Assembly: GCA_947476045.1 (NCBI GenBank)
Contig: CANJNZ010000002.1
Span: forward strand, 62,001-126,000
Source: Chthoniobacteraceae bacterium
Lineage (GTDB): Bacteria; Verrucomicrobiota; Verrucomicrobiia; Chthoniobacterales; Chthoniobacteraceae
Direction of reading: 5' to 3'
DNA length: 64,000 bases
A program made the translations under genes and the position numbers. The notes below the pieces were generated by a model. It was not told where the DNA came from and did no database searches. It worked only from the letters and a program-made list of their open reading frames with translations. This document shows, piece after piece, positions 18,401 through 27,553 of the stretch; position 1 is the first letter of the stretch, and the number at the start of each line of letters is the position of its first letter.

Positions 18401-18451
18401 CTTTTCGCTTTGCGCCTCGGCGACGGCGCGCCATGTTCCGCGCCTCTTTTT

Positions 18452-19552
18452 ATGATCAGTGCATGGACTAACGCTCACCCGTGGTTGCGCAGCCTCGTTT
18501 CCTACGAGCCCGGCAAACCCATCGAAGATGTCGCCCGCGAACTCGGCCTCCGCCCCGACCAAATCATCAAGCTCGCATCGAACGAAAACCCGCTCGGCCC
18601 TTCACCCAAGGCCCTCGCAGCGATGCGCGACATGTTGGAGCGCTCGCACTTTTACCCCGACGGCGGCGGCTACTACCTCCGCGAAGCCATTGCTGCGAAA
18701 GTCGGTCTCGCCCGCGAAAATATCATCCTCGGCTGCGGCAGTAACGAGATCATCGAGTTCATTGGTAAAGCGTTTCTCAGTCCCGGCGACGACATCATCG
18801 CCGCGCGTCACGCATTCGTTGTTTACAAATTGATGGCCACACTTTTCGGCGCACGCACCATCGAAGTGCCCGATCCCAACTTCGAGCACGACCTCGACGC
18901 GATGCTCGCCGCCATCACCCCGGCCACGAAGGAAATCTTCATCGCCAATCCGAACAACCCCACCGGCACGCTGCTCTCGCAGGCGCAACTCGACGCTTTC
19001 ATGGCACGCGTGCCCGATCACATCGTCGTCGTATTTGACGAGGCCTACTACGAATTCCTCCCCAACCCTCCCGACGTGATCAAATACGTCCGCGAAGGCC
19101 GCAACGTCGTCGTTCTGCGCACCTTTTCCAAAATCCAGGGCCTCGCAAATCTCCGCATCGGCTACGGCATCGCGCGCCCCGAGTTGATTGATGTCCTGCA
19201 AAAAACCCGCCAGCCCTTCAACGCCAACGGCATCGCCCAGGCCGGCGCTCTCGCGGGACTCGCCGACGACGATCACCAGCGCAAAACCCGCGAACTCACC
19301 ATCGCCGGACGCGACGTGTTGCAGCGCGAATTTTCCGCCCTCGGCCTCGAATACGTCCCGAGCCACGCGAACTTCGTCCTCGTAAAAGTGGGCGACGGCA
19401 AAGCGGTCTTCAACGCCCTGCTCTCAAAAGGCATCATCATTCGCGACATGAACAGCTACGGCCTGCCCGAGTGGATCCGAGTCAGCATCGGCACCCCGCA
19501 GCAAAACGAACGCTTCCTCGCGGAACTGCGTGCGTTGTTGAAAAAGGTGTAG
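18452..19552 (+). CDS. hisC: Histidinol-phosphate aminotransferase
   Basis: 366 residues from the ATG at 18452. Fold-type I aminotransferase with NENPLGPSP, the ANPNNPTG motif, FDEAYYEF (Asp196, Tyr199), PLP-lysine Lys227 in RTFSK and Arg235 in the LRIGYG segment, a pattern characteristic of HisC. It converts imidazole-acetol phosphate to histidinol phosphate, and homologues often also accept aromatic amino acids. An upstream in-frame ATG at 18410 would overlap the end region of argF and lacks conserved residues. Confidence 0.92.
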   Translation: MISAWTNAHPWLRSLVSYEPGKPIEDVARELGLRPDQIIKLASNENPLGPSPKALAAMRDMLERSHFYPDGGGYYLREAIAAKVGLARENIILGCGSNEIIEFIGKAFLSPGDDIIAARHAFVVYKLMATLFGARTIEVPDPNFEHDLDAMLAAITPATKEIFIANPNNPTGTLLSQAQLDAFMARVPDHIVVVFDEAYYEFLPNPPDVIKYVREGRNVVVLRTFSKIQGLANLRIGYGIARPELIDVLQKTRQPFNANGIAQAGALAGLADDDHQRKTRELTIAGRDVLQREFSALGLEYVPSHANFVLVKVGDGKAVFNALLSKGIIIRDMNSYGLPEWIRVSIGTPQQNERFLAELRALLKKV

Positions 19553-19563
19553 GCTGCGCGCTC

Positions 19564-20199
19564 TCACGCCGCCATGCGTGCGGGCGTAAATGCGAAGCGG
19601 CGGCACCACCAGCCGAGCGTGATGCCGAAGACAAGGTGCGCGGAGATGGTGAGGAAGAGGAAACGCCCGTCGAGTTTGAGGCCGAAGAAATTGGTATAGG
19701 GTGTGGCGAGCAGCATCACCTCGATGAAGAGCGCCCAGGCCACCGCGCCCCAAAACAGCAGGCGAGGATTGGGCCGCACGACCATCGCCAGAAACATGAT
19801 GCCAAGCGCGGCACCGTTGGAGAAATGATAAGCCCAGCCCAAAAGCTGCACGAGCCACGTTGGTTCATCGGCACCTAGGAGCAACTGGCCGAATCGTGGA
19901 AACACTTTAAAGAGCGGCGCGCCACCGAGCACGAACGGCAGCCGATACAAATCGTAGGCCAGCGCCGCCACGACTCCGCCAACAGCTCCCCGCACAATCC
20001 AAGTATGCGGATTCGCGACACCCGCTGTCTGCCGCCGTGAGCGATAGGCGATGAGCGCGAGCAAGGCCGTCGCAGGCGGCAACACCCAGCAGCCAAATGT
20101 GTGCATCGTCCAAAAGTCGAAGAACTGCCCGAGCAGACAAGCGAACGAAAGAAACGCCAGCCCGAAAACTATCGCGCGGAGGTGAAGGACAAGCGGCAT
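19564..20199 (-). CDS. Multi-pass membrane protein of unknown function
   Basis: 211 residues with about six hydrophobic segments spread over the whole length and no soluble domain. I do not recognise the family. It begins 16 bases after the stop of the GT39 gene on the same strand, so it is likely co-transcribed with it and may belong to lipid or glycan modification. Convergent with hisC, with 11 bases between stops. Confidence 0.7.
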   Translation of the reverse strand: MPLVLHLRAIVFGLAFLSFACLLGQFFDFWTMHTFGCWVLPPATALLALIAYRSRRQTAGVANPHTWIVRGAVGGVVAALAYDLYRLPFVLGGAPLFKVFPRFGQLLLGADEPTWLVQLLGWAYHFSNGAALGIMFLAMVVRPNPRLLFWGAVAWALFIEVMLLATPYTNFFGLKLDGRFLFLTISAHLVFGITLGWWCRRFAFTPARMAA

Positions 20200-20215
20200 A
20201 TGGCTGGATAAGAGG

Positions 20216-21739
20216 CTACCGATGCGAGGATGAAGATATTTTGCTCGCGGGTTTCCAGAGCACTACGAGATGCACGGTTTTACCGCGCGCAATTTGGAAT
20301 CCGTCCACTGGGATGGCTTCGATTTCTGGCGGAGGAATTTTTGGTAACAGCGCGGCGACATCGTCCGATTCGCAGATGAGCAGTCGGGGGCCGGGCTTGG
20401 CAAGCCACTCCGTGGCGTTTTTTCTCTTAATCACGTCGAGATAGCCGGTGGCTTTGCGACGGAGCGTCCATACGAGGCTGGGTTCTTGATAGCCGAGTGT
20501 GGCAAGTTGGGTGTCGGAGGTGATATGGGGTTCGATTTTTCGCCACAGGATTTCCGACGGTGTGTGTTTGGCCGCGATTGGGAACAGCGCGAATGCGGCG
20601 ATGAGAGTGAATGCCGTCCATGCGAGCGCGACTTTCAAAAATGAACGATCTGCGATGAGTGGCGTGCCGTCGGGAGCAGGTGCGCTCGTGCTGGTCGCGT
20701 GTGTTTTCCTATCCGGCCATGCTGCGGCGATGAGCAGTGCGAGCATTGGGAATACAGGGAGGGTGTAGTGGATGAGCTTTGTGCTCACGAGGGTGAAGAC
20801 GCCAAAGACGAGCAGCACCAATGCGCCGAGGTAGCGCAGCAGGGGTTCGTGGCGATCTGTGCGCCACCATCTTTTCACTGTGAATGGCAGCCAGCAACTC
20901 CACGGGAAAAGGCTCACGAAGACGGAAACAACATACAGCGGCAGTGTCACGATGTAGCCCGTGAACCCGCCGATGCCGTGACCCTCCATGATACCGACGC
21001 TGCGTGCGACAACGTGTTTGCCGAGGCCGATGGTTGCGAATTCGCCGCCGGTTTGCATGAGTGCGGGGATTCCCCACGCGGCGACGATGCCCAGCATTAC
21101 GAGCGCGCCGAGTGCGGGTCTCCACCACGGGCGAAGCAAAGCCCGGCGTGCCTCGATGGGAGCAAACGGAATCGCTGCGAGCGGCAGCCACGCGATGGGG
21201 CCTTTCGCAAGGAAGCCGAGTGCGAGCGCGACCCAAAATCCCGCACATGCTCTGCGCACGCCTTCGCCGGTCAGCCACAGGCACCATGCCGCCAGCGTGA
21301 AAGCCAGGACCATCGGCATATCCGCGACCGAGGCTCGCGCGTGCATGAAGACTTGTGCGCACAAGCTGAAAATCAGCGCCGCACGCCAGCCGGTCGCCGG
21401 ACCGCGCCACCGTGCACCCCACAGCGCGAGCACCAGCGCAGTGAGTGCCGCGCACACCGCGCTGGGAAACCGCACGGCAAATTCATTTTCGCCAAACACC
21501 TGCACGGATGCCGCCTGCATCCAATAAATCAACGGTGGCTTGTCGAAGCGGTAGTGGCCATTGAAATACGGCACAACCCAGTCGTTGCGCTGGAGCATTT
21601 CCCGCGTCGCCTCGGCAAAACGCGGTTCGTCGCGATCAATCAGCGGCAGGCTGTTGTTTCCTGCGCAATGCAGCAGACAAATCGCAATGGCAAGCAGCGC
21701 CGTGCGCACTAAGTATGAGCGGAACATCGGGGACGCCAT
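20216..21739 (-). CDS. ArnT-like GT39 glycosyltransferase
   Basis: 507 residues, about twelve hydrophobic segments. The first periplasmic loop has the family's acidic motif in RDEPRFAEATREM (Asp37, Glu38) and WVVPYFNGHYRFDKPPL, both typical of ArnT/PMT (GT39/GT83) enzymes that move sugars from undecaprenyl phosphate to lipid A or proteins. The acceptor cannot be inferred. Divergent from the PAP2 gene, with 100 bases between them. Confidence 0.88.
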   Translation of the reverse strand: MASPMFRSYLVRTALLAIAICLLHCAGNNSLPLIDRDEPRFAEATREMLQRNDWVVPYFNGHYRFDKPPLIYWMQAASVQVFGENEFAVRFPSAVCAALTALVLALWGARWRGPATGWRAALIFSLCAQVFMHARASVADMPMVLAFTLAAWCLWLTGEGVRRACAGFWVALALGFLAKGPIAWLPLAAIPFAPIEARRALLRPWWRPALGALVMLGIVAAWGIPALMQTGGEFATIGLGKHVVARSVGIMEGHGIGGFTGYIVTLPLYVVSVFVSLFPWSCWLPFTVKRWWRTDRHEPLLRYLGALVLLVFGVFTLVSTKLIHYTLPVFPMLALLIAAAWPDRKTHATSTSAPAPDGTPLIADRSFLKVALAWTAFTLIAAFALFPIAAKHTPSEILWRKIEPHITSDTQLATLGYQEPSLVWTLRRKATGYLDVIKRKNATEWLAKPGPRLLICESDDVAALLPKIPPPEIEAIPVDGFQIARGKTVHLVVLWKPASKISSSSHR

Positions 21740-21839
21740 ATCTTTGCCTCATACATGAAGCAACACCGTGACACTTTTGTCGCCAAATTATCACAAAGGT
21801 GCCATTTGTTTTCCATAGAAGCGTGGGAAACAGGAATGC

Positions 21840-22544
21840 ATGTCACAGAACCATTCCGATTCGAAGAACACGCGCGCACGCGTGGTGAGGCTATGGCTGG
21901 TGGCAAGTGCGGTTGTCTTGGTCGCGACCGCATTCTTTTTTGATAACGCCGTGCAGGCATGGTTTTCCAAACAGCATAGCCACACGATGGGAACTGCTGC
22001 CTCCGCCATCTCGCGGTGGGGGGATTGGCCGCCACTGGCCGCCCTCTTTTGCTCGGTATTTTTGATTGCGACTGCGTGCCGTTTCCGGAAGGTCGCCCGC
22101 ACTGCGCTGGTGGTTCTGCTGGCGTCGTCCCTGGCCGGTGCCGGTGCTTCCGGTGTGCGACTTCTCACGGGCCGTGCGCGCCCCTCGGCGAAAATCGGGA
22201 CAGGCTGGTATGGTCCGCACTCCGGCAGTCACAAGCTAAGCTCTTTCCCATCTGCGCACACGGCTGTGGTCGCAGGTGCAGCTGTCGCCATGGGCGTGCT
22301 GGTGCCTTGGACGGCGATACCGGGCGCAATTCTCGTTTGTTTGATGGCGTGGGCACGGATGCGCACGGGATCGCATCACCTTTCCGATGTTGCAGCAGGG
22401 GCGGCATTAGGTGGATTGATCGCGCTGTGGTTAGCTTCGCGCATCCCGGCGCAGTGGCCGCCGCATCGCTGGTATGCTGCGAAAAAAGGCGCACCTCAAT
22501 CCACACCGGAAGCCAAAAGTCTTGTGGCAAAATCGCAAGTATAG
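21840..22544 (+). CDS. PAP2 superfamily membrane phosphatase
   Basis: 234 residues, about six membrane helices. The acid phosphatase motifs appear as RARP (112-115), PSAH (137-140, with catalytic His140) and RxxxGSHHLSD (His180, Asp183). Likely a phosphatidic-acid, PGP or undecaprenyl-pyrophosphate phosphatase in the inner membrane. Its position next to the undecaprenyl-dependent GT39 gene favours lipid-carrier or lipid A metabolism, but this is inference. Confidence 0.87.
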   Translation: MSQNHSDSKNTRARVVRLWLVASAVVLVATAFFFDNAVQAWFSKQHSHTMGTAASAISRWGDWPPLAALFCSVFLIATACRFRKVARTALVVLLASSLAGAGASGVRLLTGRARPSAKIGTGWYGPHSGSHKLSSFPSAHTAVVAGAAVAMGVLVPWTAIPGAILVCLMAWARMRTGSHHLSDVAAGAALGGLIALWLASRIPAQWPPHRWYAAKKGAPQSTPEAKSLVAKSQV

Positions 22545-22632
22545 TGCGTGCAACGAGTGGCTTTATCGAGGCCAGGGCATCCAAGACACCGTAAAGCTGG
22601 CAGGGATTGCGTGGGGCGGGTAAGAGGAGGGG

Positions 22633-23988
22633 ATGAGTGATACCATTGCTGCCATCTCGACTGCTTTTGGCGAAGCTGCCGTTGCGCTTTTGCGCGTGAG
22701 CGGGGCGGCGGCGCTTGATGTGGCGGGGGCGCTTTGGCGCGGGAGGCGGAAGGTTGCCGAACTGCCTGCGCGTCATGCGGAGTTTGGGGCGATTTTTGAC
22801 GGGGAGAAAAAGCTGGATGATGTGTTGCTGACGGTTTTCCGCGCACCGGCGAGCTACACGGGCGAGGATGTGGTGGAGATTGCCTGCCACGGCGGCGTGC
22901 TGGTTTCGCGCGAAATTCTCGCGGCGCTTTTGCGAAACGGGGCGCGGGCGGCGGGGCCGGGGGAGTTCACGCAGCGGGCGTATCTCAACGGTAAGCTCGA
23001 CCTCACGCAGTGCGAGGCGGTGATGGATGTCATCGGCGCGCAGACCGAACTCGCGTTGCGCGCCGCGACGGAGCAGCTCGAAGGCCGGCTCGGCGACCGC
23101 ATCCGCGCGCTGCGTCAGCAAGTGCTGGAGACGCTCGCACACGTCGAGGCGTTCATTGATTTCCCGGACGAGGACATTGATCCCGACACTGATGCGCTCT
23201 TGCGAGGGCGCATCGTCGGGGTGCTTGCGGATGTGGAGGCGCTGCTCGCCACGGCCGGGCAGGGGCGCGTGTTGCGTGAAGGGCTGCGCACGGTGATCTT
23301 TGGCGCGCCGAATGTGGGGAAATCTTCGCTGCTGAATCTGCTGCTCGGCCACGAACGCGCCATCGTGAGTCCGCGCCCCGGCACAACGCGCGATGTGATC
23401 GAAGAGACGATCAACATTCGTGGCATCCCGATCCGCCTCGTGGACACCGCAGGCATCCGCGACACGGACGACGAAATCGAAGTCGCAGGCATCGAGCGCA
23501 CGCACCGCGCGATAGAGCGCGCGGATTTGCGCTTGCGTGTGGTGGACGCGCATTTGCCGCCGCTCGATCAAATGTCGGGCCAGACGCTCGAATGTTTCAC
23601 CGATGCGCCGCCGAAAAACGAACTGCTCATTTTGAACAAACACGATCTCGGCGAGCATCCCGGCTGGGCCAAAGTGCATGGCGTCCGGCTTTCGTGCCTC
23701 ACGGGTAAAGGCGAGGACGCCATCGCTGACGCCATCGTCGCCGTGGCCACAGGCGGCGCGGCTCGCACGGATTGGAGTCTCGCCATCAATTCACGCCACG
23801 CAGCGTGCTTGGAAAAAGCGCGCGGTTTTCTGCAAGCGGCGATGCGGGCGTTTGACGACGCACTGTCGGCGGAATTCATCGCCGAGGAACTGCGCGACGC
23901 GATGAACGCCATCGGCGATATCGTGGGCCGCATGGATTCCGAAGAACTGCTCGACGTGATTTTCAGCCGCTTTTGCATCGGAAAATAG
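22633..23988 (+). CDS. mnmE: tRNA modification GTPase MnmE
   Basis: 451 residues, full length. N-terminal formyl-THF-binding domain (DTIAAIST, GEFTQRAYLNGK), helical domain, and an inserted G domain with GAPNVGKSS (224-232), the GTTRD switch, DTAG (271-274) and NKHD. The C terminus is FCIGK with the conserved Cys448. With MnmG it installs the wobble-uridine 5-carboxymethylaminomethyl group on tRNA. One of the few genes here preceded by a purine-rich ribosome site (AAGAGGAGGGG just before the ATG). Confidence 0.96.
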   Translation: MSDTIAAISTAFGEAAVALLRVSGAAALDVAGALWRGRRKVAELPARHAEFGAIFDGEKKLDDVLLTVFRAPASYTGEDVVEIACHGGVLVSREILAALLRNGARAAGPGEFTQRAYLNGKLDLTQCEAVMDVIGAQTELALRAATEQLEGRLGDRIRALRQQVLETLAHVEAFIDFPDEDIDPDTDALLRGRIVGVLADVEALLATAGQGRVLREGLRTVIFGAPNVGKSSLLNLLLGHERAIVSPRPGTTRDVIEETINIRGIPIRLVDTAGIRDTDDEIEVAGIERTHRAIERADLRLRVVDAHLPPLDQMSGQTLECFTDAPPKNELLILNKHDLGEHPGWAKVHGVRLSCLTGKGEDAIADAIVAVATGGAARTDWSLAINSRHAACLEKARGFLQAAMRAFDDALSAEFIAEELRDAMNAIGDIVGRMDSEELLDVIFSRFCIGK

Positions 23989-24047
23989 CCGCCGCATTCG
24001 CCGATGCTTGCGCGCTGCGGCCAGTCTCTGCATCTTCCGCGCCCTTT

Positions 24048-25325
24048 ATGAAGCTCGACGCCACACTTGTCCGCAAGCTCGCCGCAAAAGTCGGCACGCC
24101 TTTCTGGCTCTACGACGCCGCGATCATCCGCCAGCGCATCGCCGATATCCGCCACATCACCAGCACGCCCGGCGTGCAGGCGCGCTTCGCGATGAAGGCG
24201 TGCCCCGCCACGAAGGTGCTGCGCGAAATGGCGAACGCGGGAATCTGGATTGATGCCGTCTCGGGCAATGAGGCGCTTCGTGCTTTGCATGCGGGCCATG
24301 CGGCGGGAAATGAGCCACCGGTCGTGTGCTTCACCGCCGATGTGTTCCGCGACAACGCGCTTGATGTTGTTTTGAAAAACAACCTGCTGCCAAACATCGG
24401 TTCGCCCGGAATGGTGCGCCAGCTCGCCGCCGCCGGATACCGTGGGCCGATCTCGATTCGTGTGAATCCCGGTTTCGGCCACGGCCATGTGAATACGTGC
24501 GACACGGGCGGCCCGTCGTCGAAACACGGCATCTGGCCGAGCGATCTCGCCGCGACACGCGATGCAGCCGCACAGGCAGGAATGAGTGTCACCATGCTGC
24601 ACGCGCACATCGGCAGCGGGCCGCAATTTGCCGAGCTGCACGAAAACCTCGCGCGCCTCGCGGATGAATTCGCCACGTTGCTCCCGCAATTTCCCGCGCT
24701 CACGGCGGTGAGTCTTGGCGGTGGCATCCCGCACAACTATCGTGACCGCGACAACCAGATCCCTATCGAGCCGTTGCGTGAGCTTTTTGCGGCGTGCCGC
24801 GCGAAACTTTGCACCGCCGCAGGTCGCGAACTGCGTCTCGAAATCGAGCCCGGGCGCTACTACGTCGCACCCGCCGGGACGCTCGTCGCTACCGTCCACG
24901 ACGTGAAGCGCACACTCACCAACGCGAAGGGCACCGGCGAGACTTTTGCGATGGTGGACGCGGGCTTTGTGGATCTCGTTCGCCCCGCGATGTATGGCAG
25001 CTATCACGAAATCGAAGTCGTCGGCAAAGATGGCGCGCCGACCGAGCCTATCGTCGTCGCCGGCCCGCTTTGCGAAAGCGGGGACGTCTTCACACGCAGC
25101 GGCGGTGATGAATTGCTCCAGCCACGTAATATCCCGCGCCCCGAGCCCGGCGACCTGCTCGCCCTGCGCGACGCGGGTGCCTACGGCTACGCGATGTCGA
25201 GCAACTACAATTCCATCGGCAAAGCCCCGCAAGTATGGGTCGAGCCCGACGGCACCGCCGAACTCATCAGCCGCCGCGAGACAATCGAGGACATGTTGAA
25301 AGCCGAGACGAGCGAGAGGCTTTAA
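24048..25325 (+). CDS. lysA: Diaminopimelate decarboxylase
   Basis: 425 residues from the ATG at 24048, 59 bases after mnmE. Fold-type III PLP enzyme: Lys50 in ARFAMKACP is the PLP lysine, followed by HIGSGPQF, GGGIPHNY, EPGRYYVA, GPLCESGD and the C-terminal YGYAMSSNYN. It makes lysine from meso-diaminopimelate. A longer frame from 23973 overlaps mnmE and has no conserved residues. Its last bases overlap the convergent methyltransferase gene by four. Confidence 0.93.
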   Translation: MKLDATLVRKLAAKVGTPFWLYDAAIIRQRIADIRHITSTPGVQARFAMKACPATKVLREMANAGIWIDAVSGNEALRALHAGHAAGNEPPVVCFTADVFRDNALDVVLKNNLLPNIGSPGMVRQLAAAGYRGPISIRVNPGFGHGHVNTCDTGGPSSKHGIWPSDLAATRDAAAQAGMSVTMLHAHIGSGPQFAELHENLARLADEFATLLPQFPALTAVSLGGGIPHNYRDRDNQIPIEPLRELFAACRAKLCTAAGRELRLEIEPGRYYVAPAGTLVATVHDVKRTLTNAKGTGETFAMVDAGFVDLVRPAMYGSYHEIEVVGKDGAPTEPIVVAGPLCESGDVFTRSGGDELLQPRNIPRPEPGDLLALRDAGAYGYAMSSNYNSIGKAPQVWVEPDGTAELISRRETIEDMLKAETSERL

Positions 25326-26347
25326 GCCTTCCGCGCGACGATGTAGCTGCGGCCTACTGCGGTGGGGTGGTGGCCGAGCCAGTCGAAGCCTGCGTTCGAG
25401 AGAAATTTCTGCATTTCACGGAGCGAGTAGCATTTTCCCTCGGTGATGTTCATGAGCAGCGCGGAGTATTCGGCGATGTGCAGGGGGCCGGTTTTTTCGG
25501 CGTTGATATAGGCGTCGTGGATGACGAGCAGGCCTTCCTCGGGGAGTGCGGTGTGGGATTTTTGGAGCAGTTTGCTCACGTCGGGTTCGTCCCAATCGTG
25601 CAGGACGTTGGACATCAGATGCACGTCGAAGCCGGCGGGCAACGGCTCGGCAAACATATCGCCAGCGAGAACGTCCACGCGCTCGGAGCAACCCTGCTTA
25701 TCGATGCACTCGCGCGCGATGCGATCCACGGGCGGACGCTCCAGCACGGTGGCTCGGAGGTGCGGGTTTTTTGCACTGAGTGCGCAGGCGTAGATGCCGC
25801 TGCCGCCTGCGATATCGAGCAGCTTTTTGCTTTGCGAAAGGTCGAGTGTTTTCGCCATCGCGGAGCCGAGCAGGATGCCACGGCAATCCATCGCGGCTGT
25901 GAAATGCGCGGCGAAGTCGGGCCGTTCCATCGCCTGCGCCCACGCCTGCGGATCGAAGCTTCCGAAGTTTGCGGGCTTGCCGGTCTTGAGCACCTTCAGC
26001 ATGTCGAGCGTCGGCTGACGGTCTTTCATTGAGGCGTAGTAGGGCGCGAGATTCCAGCGCGAGCCGGCGGTGAGATGTTCGCGTGCGCGCAGCGTGAGGT
26101 GAAAGCATCCGCCGCCCTGCGTGACGAGGCCCTGCGCGGTGAGGAGCGTGAGCATGACATCGGCTGGACGCTTGTGTATTTCGTAGCGGGCGCAAATTGC
26201 GCCAAATGTGCTCGGGTTGTCGGCGAGCCAAGTGAAAAGATCGAAGTGCGCGATGGCGACGGCTAGCAAGTCCACGGCGGAAATGCCGTCGCGGTAGCGA
26301 TAGAGCGGGAGTGGATCGGAAACGGGTTCGTCGAGCAGAGGATTCAT
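25322..26347 (-). CDS. COMT-like O-methyltransferase
   Basis: 341 residues. An N-terminal winged-helix dimerisation domain (about 20-100) is followed by a class I SAM-binding fold with LLDIAGGSG (176-184), an acidic residue in VLERP, GDMF and the catalytic-type NVLHDW (His250, Asp251). This is the acetylserotonin/caffeate O-methyltransferase family used in small-molecule and polyketide methylation. The substrate is unknown and no biosynthetic cluster surrounds it. Confidence 0.85.
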   Translation of the reverse strand: MNPLLDEPVSDPLPLYRYRDGISAVDLLAVAIAHFDLFTWLADNPSTFGAICARYEIHKRPADVMLTLLTAQGLVTQGGGCFHLTLRAREHLTAGSRWNLAPYYASMKDRQPTLDMLKVLKTGKPANFGSFDPQAWAQAMERPDFAAHFTAAMDCRGILLGSAMAKTLDLSQSKKLLDIAGGSGIYACALSAKNPHLRATVLERPPVDRIARECIDKQGCSERVDVLAGDMFAEPLPAGFDVHLMSNVLHDWDEPDVSKLLQKSHTALPEEGLLVIHDAYINAEKTGPLHIAEYSALLMNITEGKCYSLREMQKFLSNAGFDWLGHHPTAVGRSYIVARKA

Positions 26348-26377
26348 GCCGCGATTTAAGCGGGATGGTTGATTTAA

Positions 26378-26506
26378 GAAACCGCTAATCTGCGCTGATT
26401 GATGCTAATTTTTATGCCTCACATTCTATTTCAAAAACGCGGAAGCTCTCATACTGCGCTGTTGCCGTTGTGTCATCAGCGCAGATGAGCGCAGATTAGC
26501 GGTTTC
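26378..26506. repeat. Intergenic inverted repeat with 19-bp perfect arms
   Basis: Arms at 26378-26396 and 26488-26506 are perfect 19-base inverted copies (GAAACCGCTAATCTGCGCT on the plus strand at the left). The right arm is preceded by a second partial copy of its ATCAGCGCAGAT core. The element fills the 168-base gap between two minus-strand genes and has no coding potential. It looks like a REP/MITE-type palindromic element, or the remains of one. Confidence 0.75.
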
Positions 26507-26515
26507 AAAAGCGGA

Positions 26516-27496
26516 CTAGACAAGGCGGAAGCGCGCGAGGTCTTGCGAGTCCACGAGGCCGACTGGTTGGTTGTCAGCGTCCACGACGATGAGATCGTCT
26601 ATGCGGTGCTTCTCCAAAATGTGGAGCACCTCGAAGGCGAGCGCGGAGTGACGCACGGTGATCGGGTTTGCCGTGAGAAAAGGCGTGACCGCTAGGTCGA
26701 GGAGGTTCGGGTGCGTGGCGAGGTGTCGCGCAAAGTCTCCCTGCGTGAAGATGCCTGCGAGTGATCCGTTCACATTCACGGCGACGGCGCTGCCTGCGCG
26801 GCGGCGGGCCATTTCGAGTAGCACATCGCGGATGATCGCATCGGGCGCAATGCGAGCCATGTGATCGGGGTCGCGCATGATCTGGCCGACGGTGAGCAGC
26901 AGAGTGCGACCGAGTTTTCCGCCGGGATGAAATTTTGCGAAGTCCTCGCGAGTGAAGCCGCGTGCTTCGAGCAGCGCCATCGCGAGCGCATCGCCGAGGA
27001 CGAGCATGGCAGTGGTGCTCGCGGTGGGGGCGAGTTCGTGCGGGCAGGCTTCGCGTTCGACTGAGGCATCGAGGTGAAGATGGGCGTTCTTCGCGAGGAA
27101 GGAGCCGGGCTTTCCGGTGATGGCTATGATTTGCACGTCCAGTCGCGCGAGCGCGGGAAAGACGTTCACGAGTTCGTCCGTTTCGCCGCTGTTGCTGAGT
27201 GCGAGAATCACGTCGCCGTCGCGCACGATGCCGAGGTCGCCGTGGAGTGCGTTGAGCGCGTCGAGCATCACAGCGGGCGTGCCGGTGCTCGTGAGTGTGG
27301 CGGCGATTTTTTCGCCGATGTGTCCGCTTTTCCCCACGCCCACGACGACGACCTTGCCGTTTTTGTCGGTTGCGCTGCGGATGGTTTCGATGGCGTTGGC
27401 GAAAGTTTCATCGAGTCGTTCGCCGACACGACGAGTCTCGGCGAGTTCGATTTCGAAAACGCGGCGGGCGCGGGTGAGGTGGTCACTGGCTGACAT
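26516..27496 (-). CDS. kdsD: D-arabinose 5-phosphate isomerase (KpsF/GutQ family)
   Basis: 326 residues from the ATG at 27496. An N-terminal SIS domain carries VVGVGKSG (51-58), HGDLGIV and SNSGET (101-106), and two CBS domains occupy about 205-320. It interconverts ribulose 5-phosphate and arabinose 5-phosphate, the first step to KDO for lipopolysaccharide. This implies a Gram-negative-type outer membrane. A longer frame upstream is not conserved. Divergent from the GT4 gene, with 57 bases between them. Confidence 0.9.
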   Translation of the reverse strand: MSASDHLTRARRVFEIELAETRRVGERLDETFANAIETIRSATDKNGKVVVVGVGKSGHIGEKIAATLTSTGTPAVMLDALNALHGDLGIVRDGDVILALSNSGETDELVNVFPALARLDVQIIAITGKPGSFLAKNAHLHLDASVEREACPHELAPTASTTAMLVLGDALAMALLEARGFTREDFAKFHPGGKLGRTLLLTVGQIMRDPDHMARIAPDAIIRDVLLEMARRRAGSAVAVNVNGSLAGIFTQGDFARHLATHPNLLDLAVTPFLTANPITVRHSALAFEVLHILEKHRIDDLIVVDADNQPVGLVDSQDLARFRLV

Positions 27497-27553
27497 GACT
27501 GAAAGTTTCGAGTGACGAACGCCCCGTGACGAGAGAAAAGCTATGCGTTCACT

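Noticed and set aside
22165-23679. Long minus-strand open frame opposite the PAP2 and mnmE genes
   Set aside because: Arg/His-rich antisense translation without motif; both plus-strand genes are certain.
23568-25232. Long minus-strand open frame opposite mnmE and lysA
   Set aside because: It lies across two well-supported genes, has no domain motif, and His/Arg/Gly-rich composition typical of an antisense frame.
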